Source: Podocnemis expansa
Lineage: Eukaryota > Chordata > Testudines > Podocnemididae
Length of the DNA stretch: 64,000 nucleotides
NCBI GenBank assembly: GCA_007922195.1
Contig: ML681989.1
Coordinates: 50,095,893-50,159,892 of the forward strand
Direction: 5' to 3'
Shown here piece after piece: positions 1 to 10,532 of this stretch. Positions within the stretch are counted from its first letter, which is position 1; every line of letters starts with the position of its first letter. The position numbers and the translations under genes are program-made. Under the pieces are notes generated by a model that saw only the letters and a list, made by a program, of their open reading frames with translations, made no database searches and was not told the origin of the DNA.

Positions 1-28
1 AGAAGAGACAGAAGGGGCGCTGGCAGCA

Positions 29-481
29 GTGCGGCTCCTCTTCACCAAACATCATCAAAACACTTGTAATGATTCAGACACTGGGGAACAGCATACAGAG
101 GAAAATGAGGTTAAATCACCTGTTGTAATGAGAGAAAAATCCAATGTCCCTGTTCAGACTATTTGTTCTGATCCCTCAGATAGAGACAGAAACCTTCAGG
201 ATCTCTATCAAGCAATCTTAAAGCTACAGTACCCAGCTGTGGAAGTGAAGAAACAGATTGACAGAGCCAGGTGGGTACCTCAAAGTCATCTACTGCAGGA
301 GAAGCCCAAGAAAGAAGACAACAGAACCCCTCTAGTCATCACCTACAACCCCCAAGTCAGACCTCTACAGCACATCCTCAGAGATCTACAGCCTGTTATA
401 CAAGACAATCCCTCACTTTCTCAGGATATATCTACACTTGCAAGTTTGTTCGAACTAAGGAGGCTAGTGAAACTAACTTAG
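29..481 (+). pseudogene. Retroelement ORF relic (Penelope-like linker?) fused to dispersed-repeat tail
   Basis: An open frame of 150 codons. Its first ~130 nt match the tail of a dispersed repeat seen again at 41430-41520 and 49080-49170 (shared words include 'ctggggaacagcatacag' and 'ccaatgtccct'). From about residue 50 it becomes protein-like, with QIDRARWVPQ followed by PLVITYNPQVRPLQHIL, a pattern I associate with the region after the reverse transcriptase in Penelope/Neptune-like elements. No RT or GIY-YIG nuclease core is present, so this is a fragment. The reading frame runs through the repeat tail, so tail and coding part probably belong to one longer element. The family is inference and the ORF is certainly incomplete. 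Confidence 0.45.
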
Positions 482-934
482 TACCTGTGTACACTAAGCT
501 TCAGCAAAGCAGTGTAAAAGACATGCCACATCAGGGAATTAGGAGGACACAGCTGATCAGCAGTCCAGATTGTAGTCTGCATAATATCACAATCACTATG
601 CCCTCCTGAAAGGTCACCTCTTCTGCAGTGCCTTTAGTAAAAGAGTCAATGACATTTACCATCTTCATTGTTGACTTTTCTTTTTATGTATTTTCAAAAG
701 TAACTTAATCATCAGACTATGTATATGTTCAAATGGAATAGTAATGTGATCATATTGCTGAAACCCTTGTCCTCCTATAAACAACACCTTCTTTCTTGTT
801 TGTCCTCTTCACTCAAAATGCCAGACCTTAAAAGTAGATTGCAAGCCCTTTGGAACAGGGATTGTGTTTTTCTGACTTTTGGGAAGCACTTAGCATGTTC
901 GGGGTGGGGGCAATATATAAAATCAGATTCTCAG
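482..934. other. No gene recognised
   Basis: After the retroelement relic the sequence becomes AT-rich and ordinary. Short open frames here have no recognisable domain. The first ~120 bases may still be tail of the preceding element. Confidence 0.5.
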
Positions 935-1272
935 GCCAGAAGAGGTCACTGCAATCATCTAATCTGTCCTGCATAATCCAGACCATAGGGTTTCCTGAAA
1001 TAATTCCTTTTTTAATTCCTCTTTTGGAAAAACATCCTATCTTGATTTTAAAATTTCCTGTGATGGAGAATCTACCATAACCCTTTGTAAATTGTTCCAA
1101 TAGTTAATTATCCTCCTAGGTAAAAATTTACACCATATTTCTAGTGTAAATTTATCCAGCGTCAACTTCCAGTTCTTGGATCTTGTTTTGTTGCTGCTAT
1201 ACATTCTGTTCTGTAGTTAGGTACTTATACAATATAAAAATGTCATCCTTTAACCTTTCCTTTGAGCTCCAT

Positions 1273-1657
1273 GGGTATGTCTACACTAGAGGCTCTGTTA
1301 AGTCGACTTAACAAGGTCAACTTTAAGTGAACTTAGAGCATCCACACTGAAAACTCCTGTTGACTGCTTGCGTCCACACTGGCAGGTGCTAGGTTGATCA
1401 TTCCTGGTGGCCAGGAACTCTGGGAGGGGACCTGGAGGTCAAGTAAATTGAATTAAGGGCTATTCCCGATCTACACTGGCTTAAATTGACTTAATACGGT
1501 CGACTTAAGCGTTAAGTCAACCTTAATAGGTGATGTTATTTAGCTGACTTAAGGAAGCACTTAAGTCAACTTAATAAAAGCCCAGTGTGCCTGTGTGGGT
1601 CTGTAGGTTGACTTAAGCTTCTTTAAGTCAACCTAAGGCTCCAGTGTAGACATACCC
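1273..1657. mobile_element. Palindromic MITE, PIF/Harbinger-like
   Basis: Starts 'gggtatgtctacact' and ends with the reverse complement 'agtgtagacataccc'. The interior is full of short inverted words such as 'gttaagtcgactta', so the element can fold on itself. Flanking 3 bases are cat and cac, a near target duplication. It has no coding capacity. It sits inside a CR1 LINE, which reads continuously when this block is removed. Superfamily is inferred from 3-bp duplications at sister copies. Confidence 0.75.
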
Positions 1658-1990
1658 CACAAGTTTTTCACTATAAGGCATGTTCTCCAGTCCTTTAATC
1701 ATTTTTCTGACTCTTTTCTGGATCCTCTCCAATTTATTCTTGAACTGTGGACACCAGATTGGACATAATACACCAGCAGCAATTGTATAGTGCCAAAGAC
1801 CAATGTATTCCTACTAGATATTCCCATTTATACATTTAAAAATTGCATTAGCTCTTTTGGCCACAGCACTGCACTGGGAGCTCTTATTCAGCTGATTATC
1901 TATTGTGACCCCAAAGTCTTTTTCAAAGTCACTGCTTCTCAGGATAGGGTTTCCCATCTTGTAAGTATGTCTTGCATTCTTTGTTCCTGG

Positions 1991-2311
1991 CAGAGGCATC
2001 ACTAGCACCTGGCACACGGGGTACATGCTCCGAGTCCCAGCACCAGTGCCCTGAGTGTCTGGGGCAGCCCCTGCATCTCCCAGCCCCATCCCAGGCTGGT
2101 GAACCAGGGCACAGATGCCAGCAGCAGCACCAGCCTCTCCCGGCCCCGGCCCCGGCCCCGGCCCCGGCCTCAGCCCCGCCAGAGGGTCCAGGGGCAGGCA
2201 GACAGCGGCAGGAGCCCAAGGCCAGATCGGGCCCTGGTGGAGAATTGGGGCCACGAGGGGGCGGGGCCCACACCCATGCCCCAGGTCTTTCCTGGGACAG
2301 CGACGCTCCTG
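1991..2311. mobile_element. GC-rich non-autonomous hAT element with TSD
   Basis: A 321-bp GC-rich block starting 'cagaggcatcact' and ending 'agcgacgctcctg'. The terminal inverted repeats match after allowing CpG decay. It is flanked by gttcctgg and gttccttg, an 8-bp target duplication with one mismatch, which fits the hAT superfamily. The interior contains a (ggcccc)n tract at about 2140-2168. Removing it restores the surrounding CR1. A second copy with the same ends is at 50552-50967. Long open frames across it on both strands are a GC artefact. Confidence 0.8.
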
Positions 2312-2362
2312 GTTCCTTGATGTATAACTTTGCATTTGATTGTATTGAAACAGTCAGCTGGA

Positions 2363-3092
2363 ATAGTGTGTCCAGTTTCGGTCACCAATGTACAGAAAGG
2401 ACATTGAGAAACTAGAAAGGAATCAAATGCAAGCAACAAAGATGATCAAAGGCATGGAATGCAAGCCATATGAGCAAAGACTGAAGGAACCTGGTATGTA
2501 TCGTATGGAAAAGAGGAGATTAAGGGAAGACCTAACAGCTATCTTCAAATACTTGACAGACTTCCATAAAAAGGACGGAGAACAGTTGTTCTCTCTTGTC
2601 ACAGAGGGCAGGAAAGAGACACTGGATTCAAACTACAGCATAGCAGATTACATTAAACTTTAGGAAAAACTTCTTAACACTAGAACAATGCAGCAGACTG
2701 TCTAGGGTGGTTGTGGAAACTCCTTCACTGGACCCTTTCAAAAGGAGACTGGATAGCCATCTCTCTTGGATGGTTTAGACCAATTGTCTTCAGTCTGTGG
2801 TTCATAGAATCCAGGGCATCCACAGATTATGTCAAAGGGGTCTGTGAAGGGTTGCCATTACTGTAGAACAGTGTTTTTCAACCTGTAGTCTATGGGTGCC
2901 TGGGGAGCTGCAGACTCTGTCTAAGTCGGGTTTCCAAAGTGGTCCACAACTCTATTGGAAATCTTTAGTGGTTCTCAAATGAAAAAAGGTTGAAAACCAC
3001 CAGCTTGGACCCAACACATCCTGCATCTCAGCAGGGGGTTAGATTGTACAACACTTGCATTCCCTTCTAACCCTGTGCATCTATGATATATT
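2363..3092 (+). mobile_element. CR1 LINE 3' fragment, plus strand
   Basis: Reads as the 3' end of a CR1 LINE on the plus strand: 'gacattgagaaactagaaagg', then 'gacctaacagctatcttc', then near the end 'cagcagggggttag' and a terminal 'ctatgata' motif at ~3080-3092. It is interrupted at about 2782-3003 by a hAT-like block. The 91-codon open frame at 2388-2663 is a translated CR1 tail, not a host gene. Confidence 0.75.
2782..3003. mobile_element. hAT-like non-autonomous element(s), degraded ends
   Basis: A block with hAT-style ends ('cagtgtttttcaacctgtag' inside, 'aaaggttgaaaaccacc' at the right) that interrupts the CR1 tail. It may be two nested elements, since a second 'ttcagtctgtggttc' left end begins at about 2782. 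Flanks tttagacc and cttggacc agree at 6 of 8 positions. Boundaries are approximate. Confidence 0.5.
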
Positions 3093-3538
3093 GTGGGCTT
3101 GCATCTAGCTCACAAGTGACCCAGCTCATTCTGTATCAGTGATCTGTCTGCTCCATTTTTTACCAAAAACCTGCATTGTCAGTGAGCACTCATGATAAAC
3201 ATGAAGGTTGGATTGTGCAAACTGTACTCACAGCAAATGGATGTTTGCTCACATGAACAGTTCCACTAAATGTATAGGATGGGAGGAGGAGTTTGATGCT
3301 ACTATCATCCTGATGGAAGAATCTTTTCCTAGGCCTGTGTCTTCAGACTCTGCTAAAAGTCAAGCCAGACAACTAGGTGTTAATCTTTGTGTTATACATG
3401 ACTGGGTTGGTTGGTTTTAACTGTGAGGGGAATTAATGAACTGGTTTTGTGATTAATGCAAGAAGAGGGAGTTGGGAAATCTGGGTTCTCCTTTCAGCTT
3501 TGCTCAATCTTCCTTTGTGATCTCTGTCAAGCCACTTA
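3093..3538. other. No gene recognised
   Basis: Unique-looking sequence between a CR1 end and a MITE. The open frame at 3208-3420 (70 codons) shows no known domain. Confidence 0.5.
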
Positions 3539-3867
3539 GGCTATGTCTACACTGGCAAATTAGTCCAAACTATGGAGTCTTAGTCTGAACTAATGTAGCC
3601 CATGGCTAAGCTAGGCTTTGGCTAGTTCAAACTAGGGAATGCTTAGTTTGAACTAATTAGTACCAAGGTTAGTTTAGACTTCCACGCTTAGTTCGAACTT
3701 TAGTTCAAACGGGGCATGGGTAAGACACACACTAAGGCTTAGTTCAAACTTAAAAAATTTGAACTAAGCATTAGTGTGAACTAAAAAGTTCCCAGTTAGT
3801 TCAAACTAATCCACAGTTAGTTTGAACTAACAAGTCCAAACTAAATTTCCCAGATGTAGACATAGTC
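3539..3867. mobile_element. Palindromic MITE, PIF/Harbinger-like
   Basis: Begins 'ggctatgtctacactgg' and ends 'atgtagacatagtc', with many copies of 'tagttcaaact' and its complement inside, so the whole unit is a long imperfect palindrome. Flanking triplets are tta and ttt. Non-coding. Confidence 0.75.
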
Positions 3868-5459
3868 TTTGTCCCCATGGATGTTATAATTATATCTGAG
3901 TCAGGGGAGGTAAATATGACATGGTTGTTTCATTATCCAATTGTAACATGAATACAAAATACAGAATAGACAGCATACCTAGCTCTCTTCCAGGAACCAG
4001 GATAAAACCCAGAGTTCCCAGTCCATGGGCTCCACAGAATTTGCTCGGCTGCCCATGGAGAGCTGGATAATAAAGAGATGCTGGCTCCTCATTTTCTCTA
4101 GAAGCTAGACTGCATTAAAAGATGCTAATATACATTATATATTTTACTTCTCCCACTGAAAGAATTGCTATAAATGCCATTACAGAGGAGAGGAGAGGTG
4201 GCTCATGTGATCATGAATGAGAGCACAGCTATCTATGAAATAATTTCCCTATTAAGATGTCTCTCTTAGGAAAAAGTTTAAGAACCCCACTTTAAGGTTT
4301 TAATCTGGTTCCAGGGAGCTAGTTAGGCACTGATTACACTATCATTTTGACCACACTGTTACTGACTAAGGAAACAACCACGTTGTCACTGAGGCCTCCG
4401 ATTTTGGATGTTATAGAGCTAGATCTTGCTGAATGAAATTTTCATCCTATTTAAATCAACAGTAGTTTTGCCATTGCCTTTAGGGGAACCAAGATTTCAC
4501 CCATTGTGCTTTAGGGTGTTTCTATACACAAAATTATCCCACATCATATTGTTATAAGGGTGCTTATGCTAGTATACCTCTACCAATATAAAGCATCTTT
4601 CTTATGGTGTAGCTGCATCACACTACCAAGGTTTTTACTAGTTTAACTATAATGGTAAAAATCACACCCCTAATCAAAATAGTTATACCAGTACCAAACT
4701 CTGTGGAGACCTTAGTTTTTACATTACTTAAATACAGATAATAATACCTAATTCACAATTGTGTTGTCTGAGGCATTTTGTGTGTGTGTTTTGAAAGTGT
4801 TATGAGAGAAATATAAAGTACCATCATCTTTTTGTACCATTAAGGAACTGCAAAACCATAAAAAGATTTCCCTTATTTGTTACTTTGACCTCAGAAAAGG
4901 TAGTGTTAGAAAAATTTTGAAAAATAAAAACCCAAATGTAAAACAAAACCACCACAAACAATTCTAGAAGCTCTGCTTAACACTGCTAAGAAACCAGGAT
5001 GTCTGATCTTAATGGTAGCTGTCTAGTAAACATTTGAATTTTGAAAAAGTAATAGTCTGAAAACCATTTCTCCTGTTTGTGCATTTCCCTCGCCCAATGC
5101 CCTCTGGGTAACACATTAGAAAAAACAAACTTTATTCCAAGTAGTCTCATTAATGAGCTTGCAAAAGGGGCTGTGTCTTAAAATGGCAATAAGGCACACA
5201 TCATTGAAATGTGTAAAAACGCAACTAAAAGTTATACTCACTATCATGGTTTCACCTGGATAGAGGTTGATGTTTAGAATTGCACAGCTAGAGACTTCTA
5301 ACATAGCATTTTGAATCTTACACACTTTGTATTATATCCACTGCCGAGTTCCTAATGCAAAATCAGGGCCACAGTTCTGACTGAACTTGCTCATAGTGAT
5401 TAATACCATACTACACAATTAACCCCTCTGTTTCTGACAGAACTACTCATAACCTCTAT
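3868..5459. other. No gene recognised; one MITE-like patch
   Basis: AT-rich sequence. A patch at about 4505-4715 has MITE character ('gggtgtttctatacac' with short repeated 'actagt'/'ttatac' words) but I cannot fix its ends. Open frames are short and featureless. Confidence 0.45.
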
Positions 5460-5963
5460 GGCTATGCCCACACTTAGGCAGTTAAATCGATTTAAGTTAA
5501 ATCGATTTAATAAAATCACTATAAAAATCATTAAATTGATTTAAGTTAAATCAATTTTACAGGTCCCAACTAGAAACTCAAATCGAACTAGCATATCAAT
5601 GGACAGGACTTGCTAGTTTGATTTAGGAGAAGGGCACCAGGGGAGCTGTGGCCAGATGGCCCCCTAGAAGGGCCATGCCCTCACTCAATTTATAGTAAAA
5701 TGACAGAACACTAGGAAGGAGAAGGCAAAAGTATTAAATCAAAATAACATGCCCACACAGCACTATTTAAAAAAAAAAAAAGCAGTTTTGATTTAACTGC
5801 CATTCAATATAATACTAGGTTTTATTACATCAAAATGACTTTCCTTATTGCAAGATAAGAGCACTCCTTATCTCAATATAAGGAGACCTAGTGTGGACCT
5901 GCAATCTTTTAAACTGAAATAATCTGCATTATTTTGATTTAAAGACTGTGTGTGGGCATACCG
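5460..5963. mobile_element. Palindromic MITE, PIF/Harbinger-like
   Basis: Starts 'ggctatgcccacactt' and ends 'gtgtgtgggcatacc'. The left arm contains two 'ttaaatcgattta'-type palindromes and the right arm carries matching words. A tat triplet flanks each side, with one extra g on the right. The middle contains 'gggcaccaggggagctgtgg', also seen (slightly changed) in the MITE at 33337-33853, so these two are the same family. Confidence 0.75.
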
Positions 5964-6576
5964 TATGAGTGGCAGATTCTGGCCCCCCCATGTCATGGAA
6001 AAACACAAGAGCTTTATAAACACTGTCTTCCTTTTTGATATTGTTCAAAGTAGTATCTCACCCTTCCGGCCCCCACCCCCAAAACTGACTTTTTGAAGTA
6101 AATTGACAATGGTCTCTTAGCCTGCCCCGATTCCTATTTATTTTAAACATGAGGCCATATCGTCCAACAAAGTTGGAGCTAACTTGTGCCTTTGAGCACA
6201 GCCTTGAGCAAGTGCTGATGCATAAACTGGATTACCCCAGGAATTATCCTGGGAGAGACACTATCTGAGACACTGCAACAGAATCCTCTCTGTGCAACAG
6301 AATCCCCTCCTTGCCTCCTCCTTGCTCCAGAAATGGGCAAGTTGTTAATTTGCTGTTAGAAAGTTAATGAATACAGCCTCTTGCACCAGCAAAACTGTGC
6401 TGCTTAAAGCTTGCACCCACTTATATTCATATGCATAAATCTGAGGTCCAGTTAGCCAGAATAGATGCAATGCTTGCTTCCTATACCTCTGCTGCACAGG
6501 GGTGTGATAAAGTCACAAATCTAATCTTTTGAAACTATACAATGTCTTTAGCTATAGGTAATCTACCATTTTAGAT
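5964..6576. other. No gene recognised
   Basis: Ordinary intergenic-looking sequence without recognisable repeat ends or coding frames. Confidence 0.5.
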
Positions 6577-6768
6577 CAGGGGTCTCAAACACGCAGCCCC
6601 TAAATCTATTTCATGTGGCCTGCAATGACACTATTGTTACCAATATTTGCAATATCGTTGTATGAAAAGGTTTCAGTGGTGCGGCCCTTGGGCTAATGTA
6701 CTAGTCCTCATGTGGTCCTGTACTAGTCCTCATGCAGCTCTCGTGGTGATTTGAATTTGAGACCCCTG
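6577..6768. mobile_element. Short hAT MITE with exact 8-bp TSD
   Basis: A 192-bp element with ends 'caggggtctcaaac' and 'tttgagacccctg'. It is flanked on both sides by ttttagat, an exact 8-bp duplication, which is diagnostic of hAT. The interior word 'gtatgaaaaggtttcagtgg' recurs in the sister copy at 36669-36994. Confidence 0.9.
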
Positions 6769-7274
6769 TTTTAGATCTCCAGCCATCACTGTGGTGTTTG
6801 GGTTCCTTTCAAATCTTAATCCACACTCTCCCAAATTCCAGAGTTGTTTGGATCACAGGCCTGGTCTACATTACAGAGTTAGGTTGACACAGAGCAGCTT
6901 ACACTGACCTAATTGTGTGAGTGTCTTCACTATAAAGTTCCTCCTGCTGCTATAACTCACCCAGCTCAGTGATCTAATAAATCCACTTTGGCAAAAGGCA
7001 TAGTGCATAAGTCAATGTAGTCAGCATGGCAGAGAGTCAGTGTAGACCCTGCATTGCCTACGTTGACTTGAGTGTAGTGGTGACCAAGAGATGTCCCACA
7101 GTGCCCCACTGTAACTACTCTTGTTGCATTTTTACACTCTTGTCTAGTAGCCAGGACCACAGGACCATGCCCCTCTCCTTGTAAAGTCCCAGGAATTTTT
7201 TAAAATTCTAGTTCCAATTGGTTCAGCACGGAGAGCTAACTAACATAGCAACTACTTAGCTGACCAAGCCAGCT

Positions 7275-7610
7275 TCACACAGCAAATACGCTCCTTCTTG
7301 GAGTGCACTGGAGATGGTGGATGTTTGGAATCTGTGGGACAAGAAGACTGTGCAGTCACTGCTCTGATCCAGCCATAGGAACTTCAGCATCCATGGCTAG
7401 ATCACTTAAGGCAGGGGCATGCAGCAGTGCCACCTGAAAAATCAAGAGATTGCTCTGGTGCTGGCTGCTCTGACAAAAAGTTGCATGCCATCCTCATTAA
7501 TGACCCCACCTCCTCCACCCAGAGGATCTGGACTCACAGGGCACCACGGTGAACCCTGAGCATGTGGTGCTGGACATGGAAAAGGAGAAGGATTATGGGG
7601 AACAGGGAAC
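7275..7610 (+). pseudogene. Harbinger Myb/SANT-like DNA-binding protein relic
   Basis: The plus-strand frame around 7290-7360 reads W-S-A-L-E-M-V-D-V-W-N-L-W, with spacing of a Myb/SANT-like domain: a tryptophan near the start and another in the L-W motif. It is followed by a SSHRNFSIHG-like segment and a QQCHLKNQEIALVLAAL-like helix, matching the expected 'QCRxKIKxLRxAY' region with mutations. Stop codons (for example after the SLL segment) and frame breaks show it is dead. In active elements this protein helps the transposase bind DNA. Recognition is from remembered family pattern. Confidence 0.6.
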
Positions 7611-8384
7611 TGAGAATCTCATGACTTTGTGAGCTGGGATCTGTTTTTAACTTGTAAGGAGTCAAGCCACTCCCAGCAATCCAGCACTGGCAAGCCTGAT
7701 GCAAGGGAGGGGGCCTCTGGTAAGTTCTCAGTTTTGCTCCGTACTGGAGGGACACATCTTTTCATACATTGTTTTTAATCAGGCTAGAAGAAGCAGTGAA
7801 ATAACTAGTGGAGGTGCAGTTACTATTTGCTTCTTATTCCCCTGTTCAGCTAGGCAGAGGGGGACCTGCAGGAGAATTTGTTTATGTGCCCCAAGATGTC
7901 CTGTGAATCCTTCATAGAAATCTCTAGGAAATTTTCCTGGAGATACTCTGCAATCCTCTGTCAAAGTCTTCTAGTGAGGACTGCCTTATTTCTTCCCCCA
8001 CAGTACGACATTTTCCCATGTATCTTCTGGGCTGCAACAGTACCCTAGGCACTCCACCTATCGGGAAAATATATACAATGGCAGCTGTACATGTAACCAG
8101 TTGTTAGAGACTACTCTGGTGTGTGTGTTTGTGAATTCCCTGTTCTTTCCCCTTTAAAAATACTTTTATTTGTATGCATGAAGTTTCTTTCAGTTTTAAA
8201 TAGATATGTTGGGTCTGAAATACAAGTCTATTCTTGAAAACTTAGGTCATCTTTATTAGCCTCTTATGTATAGTGCCTGTAGTCAACATTCAAAGATAAC
8301 AGGAACACGACTGCATTTGCAGTGTTATAGTCAGGCACAAACATCTCTCATTACAAGGTTCATAGCACAATATACTAGAGTAGT

Positions 8385-10090
8385 GCACATTACTGTGGTT
8401 CATTGTTAAAAAGCTCCTTCAAAGCCTCCCTGAGCTGAATAGCCCTCGCCCAATAAGCCCTTCTTATAAGCCTGGTATCTGTGGGCTCAAAATTAGCTGA
8501 TCCTCTGCCATGCACCACCCCTATGAAAACTTCTCTCACAGTGGCTTGCAGACATTTTGAAGCACACAGCTATAACCATGGGCATCTTGTTCACTGGCAT
8601 TTAATCTCATGAGAAAACAGGCACCAGCAACACTTCAAACAGCCACAGGTACATCTGACTATCATTCTGTACCTGCTAAGCCTGTTGTCTCCTTACTGCT
8701 GTCATGGTGGTTGGTCTATGGTTTCATGAGCCACGGGAGCAAGGGGTAGACTGAGTCTCATATAATCATTACTGGCATCTCCATATCCCCAGTAGTAATC
8801 CACCGGTCTGGGGGGGAAGTCTGCTTGCAGCTTTCTGTAGAGGCCTGTGTTCCTAAAGATAACATGTATGCATCACACTCTTTCACTGATCAGCCTGTGG
8901 TGAAATCAGTGAAACAGCCCTGTTGATCCACCAGCACTTGCAAAACCATAAAAAAGTAGTCCCTTCTGTGTACTCTGTTGCGAGATAATCTGATCCTCAC
9001 CACAGTTCAGCAACCCCATTGCTACAAAATCATTCACTATTTCCTGTACATTACCCAGAGTCATAGTCCTGCATCGCAGAACAGAATTAATAGGCTTACA
9101 CACTTGCCTCACAGCAATGCCCATGATGAATTTCATAGAATCATAGAACTGGACAGGACCATGAGAGGTCATCAAGACCACTCCCCTGCACTCATGGCAG
9201 GACCAAGTACCCTCTTAAACCATCCCTGACAGTTGTTTGTCTAACCTGCTCTTAAAAATCTCCAAAGATGGAGATTCCACAACCTCCCTAGGCAATTTAG
9301 TCCAGTAATGAATCACCCTGACAGTTAAACTTCCTTTGCTATAATTTAAGCCCATTGCTTCTTATCCTATCATCAGTGGTTAAGGAGAATAGTTTTTCTC
9401 CTTCCTCCTTATAACAATCTTTTAGATACTTCAAAACTGGTATTGTGTTCAGGCTAAACAAACCCAGTTCTCTCAATTTTCCTTTGTAAGTCAAGTGTTC
9501 CAGACCTTTAATCATTCTTGTTGCTCTTCTCTGGATTTTTTCCAATTCCTCCATATCTTTCTTGAAATAAGGCACCCAGAACTGGACGCAAAAGTCTAGT
9601 GAGACCTAATCAGTGAGGAGTAGAGTGGAAGAATTACATCTTATGGCCTATTCACAATACTCCTCTTACTACATCTACCTCAAAATTGATTCCCAGCCGA
9701 TTGGTAGCAATCCAGCATTGCCAGCTTCCACACAGCAATCACCACTTGTTTCTTCACTGTCAGCACCAGTCTTGATTTTGCTGTTGCTGTGACAGAGGGC
9801 TGGGACAAGTTCAGAACACAGGTCCAGAAAGATGAAATTTGCACATCCAAAATTTCAGCAAGGACTGCTTATCACCCCAACTCTGCATAACAATGCCATC
9901 TCATCACTCAATGCTTGTTTCTCAGCCCCAGAGCTGGTGCTCCAGAATCTGCAGCTGCTCTGTGAATGCCAAAAGCAGTCTTGAATTGTCTCTTTCCATG
10001 ACCCACAGCAAGGCAGCCATCAAGGCATCATCATCATCAGACTCACAGCTCATGAAATACTTCAGGATCAGGCATCAGCATCATCAGACT
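8385..10090 (-). pseudogene. Harbinger (HARBI1-like) transposase relic split by a CR1
   Basis: Read on the minus strand. The N-terminal part lies at ~9686-10090, with IFLDLCSELVPAL and, one frame over, VWKLAMLDCYQSAGNQF, matching the helix-turn-helix region before the catalytic domain. The C-terminal part at ~8385-9132 has INSVLRCRTMTLGNVQEIV, AMGLLNCGE, then TGLYRKLQA and YPLLPWLMKP in shifted frames. The segment after NCG that should hold the first catalytic Asp (IDGTH-like) is missing, and several frameshifts and stops follow. The enzyme cannot be active. Confidence 0.7.
9133..9685 (-). mobile_element. CR1 LINE fragment inserted in Harbinger transposase
   Basis: Opens 'tagaatcatagaactgg' and continues through 'ccacaacctccctaggcaa' and 'cttctctggattttttcc', the classical CR1 3' end read on the minus strand. 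The two flanking transposase pieces join sensibly when it is removed, so it is younger than the Harbinger element. The minus-strand frame at 9339-9575 is translated CR1. Confidence 0.85.
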
Positions 10091-10532
10091 CACAGCTCAT
10101 GAAATTCTTCAAGATCAGGTGTACATTATGCTCATCATGCTCAGCACAGCACTGAAGAGCACTGCTGAATGCATGTTTCTCACAGAGATGGGGGACATGT
10201 AAGCTAATGAGGCTTTTGAAAAGCAGCACAAAACCTAATAGAATGTCCATGGAGTGATGAGATGGAGAAAATTACATCACAGGATGCTGAACCTACATTC
10301 CCAGCCAGTCATGCATGACTTATTTGCACCCATGAGGTACTTTAATGCCTTTCCCTTTGATAGATGGTGGCCACAGTACACTGATCTCTGCTTCAATGCA
10401 TGCACTGTTAATGTGGATGCACTCAAGTGACACAAGGAGCATGGTGTGGACATGCAACAGTGGTTTAATTACCACAGCAGCTGTATGTTGACATAACTTA
10501 TGTCCACTTAATTTTTTAGTGTAGGCAAGGCC

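Larger units (their letters stand above)
935..2362 (-). mobile_element. CR1-type LINE fragment, minus strand, interrupted twice
   Basis: Blocks at 935-1272, 1658-1990 and ~2320-2362 read in order as one CR1 LINE on the minus strand. Recognisable stretches are the 'gatggagaatctaccat', 'ttctggatcctctccaat' and 'gcattagctcttttggcca' words typical of the 3' part of sauropsid CR1. The element is interrupted by a palindromic MITE (1273-1657) and a GC-rich hAT element (1991-2311), so it predates both. No intact reverse transcriptase frame remains. Confidence 0.8.
6858..10532. mobile_element. PIF/Harbinger DNA transposon, near full length, inactivated
   Basis: A ~3.7-kb element with ends 'ggcctggtctacattac' and 'agtgtaggcaaggcc' (inverted). 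Between them lie a Myb/SANT-like relic on the plus strand (7275-7610) and a transposase relic on the minus strand (~8385-10090). This convergent two-gene layout is typical of autonomous Harbinger elements. A CR1 LINE (9133-9685) has inserted into the transposase. A ~50-bp tandem duplication ('cagactcacagctcatgaaa') occurs at about 10030-10115. Flanking triplets aca and taa do not match well, so the target duplication has decayed or I have the edge off by a base. Confidence 0.75.

Noticed and set aside
1814..2439. Long GC-rich open frames on both strands (up to 173 codons) over 1814-2439
   Set aside because: They cross a CR1/hAT boundary and exist in several frames at once because the hAT element is GC-rich with few stops.
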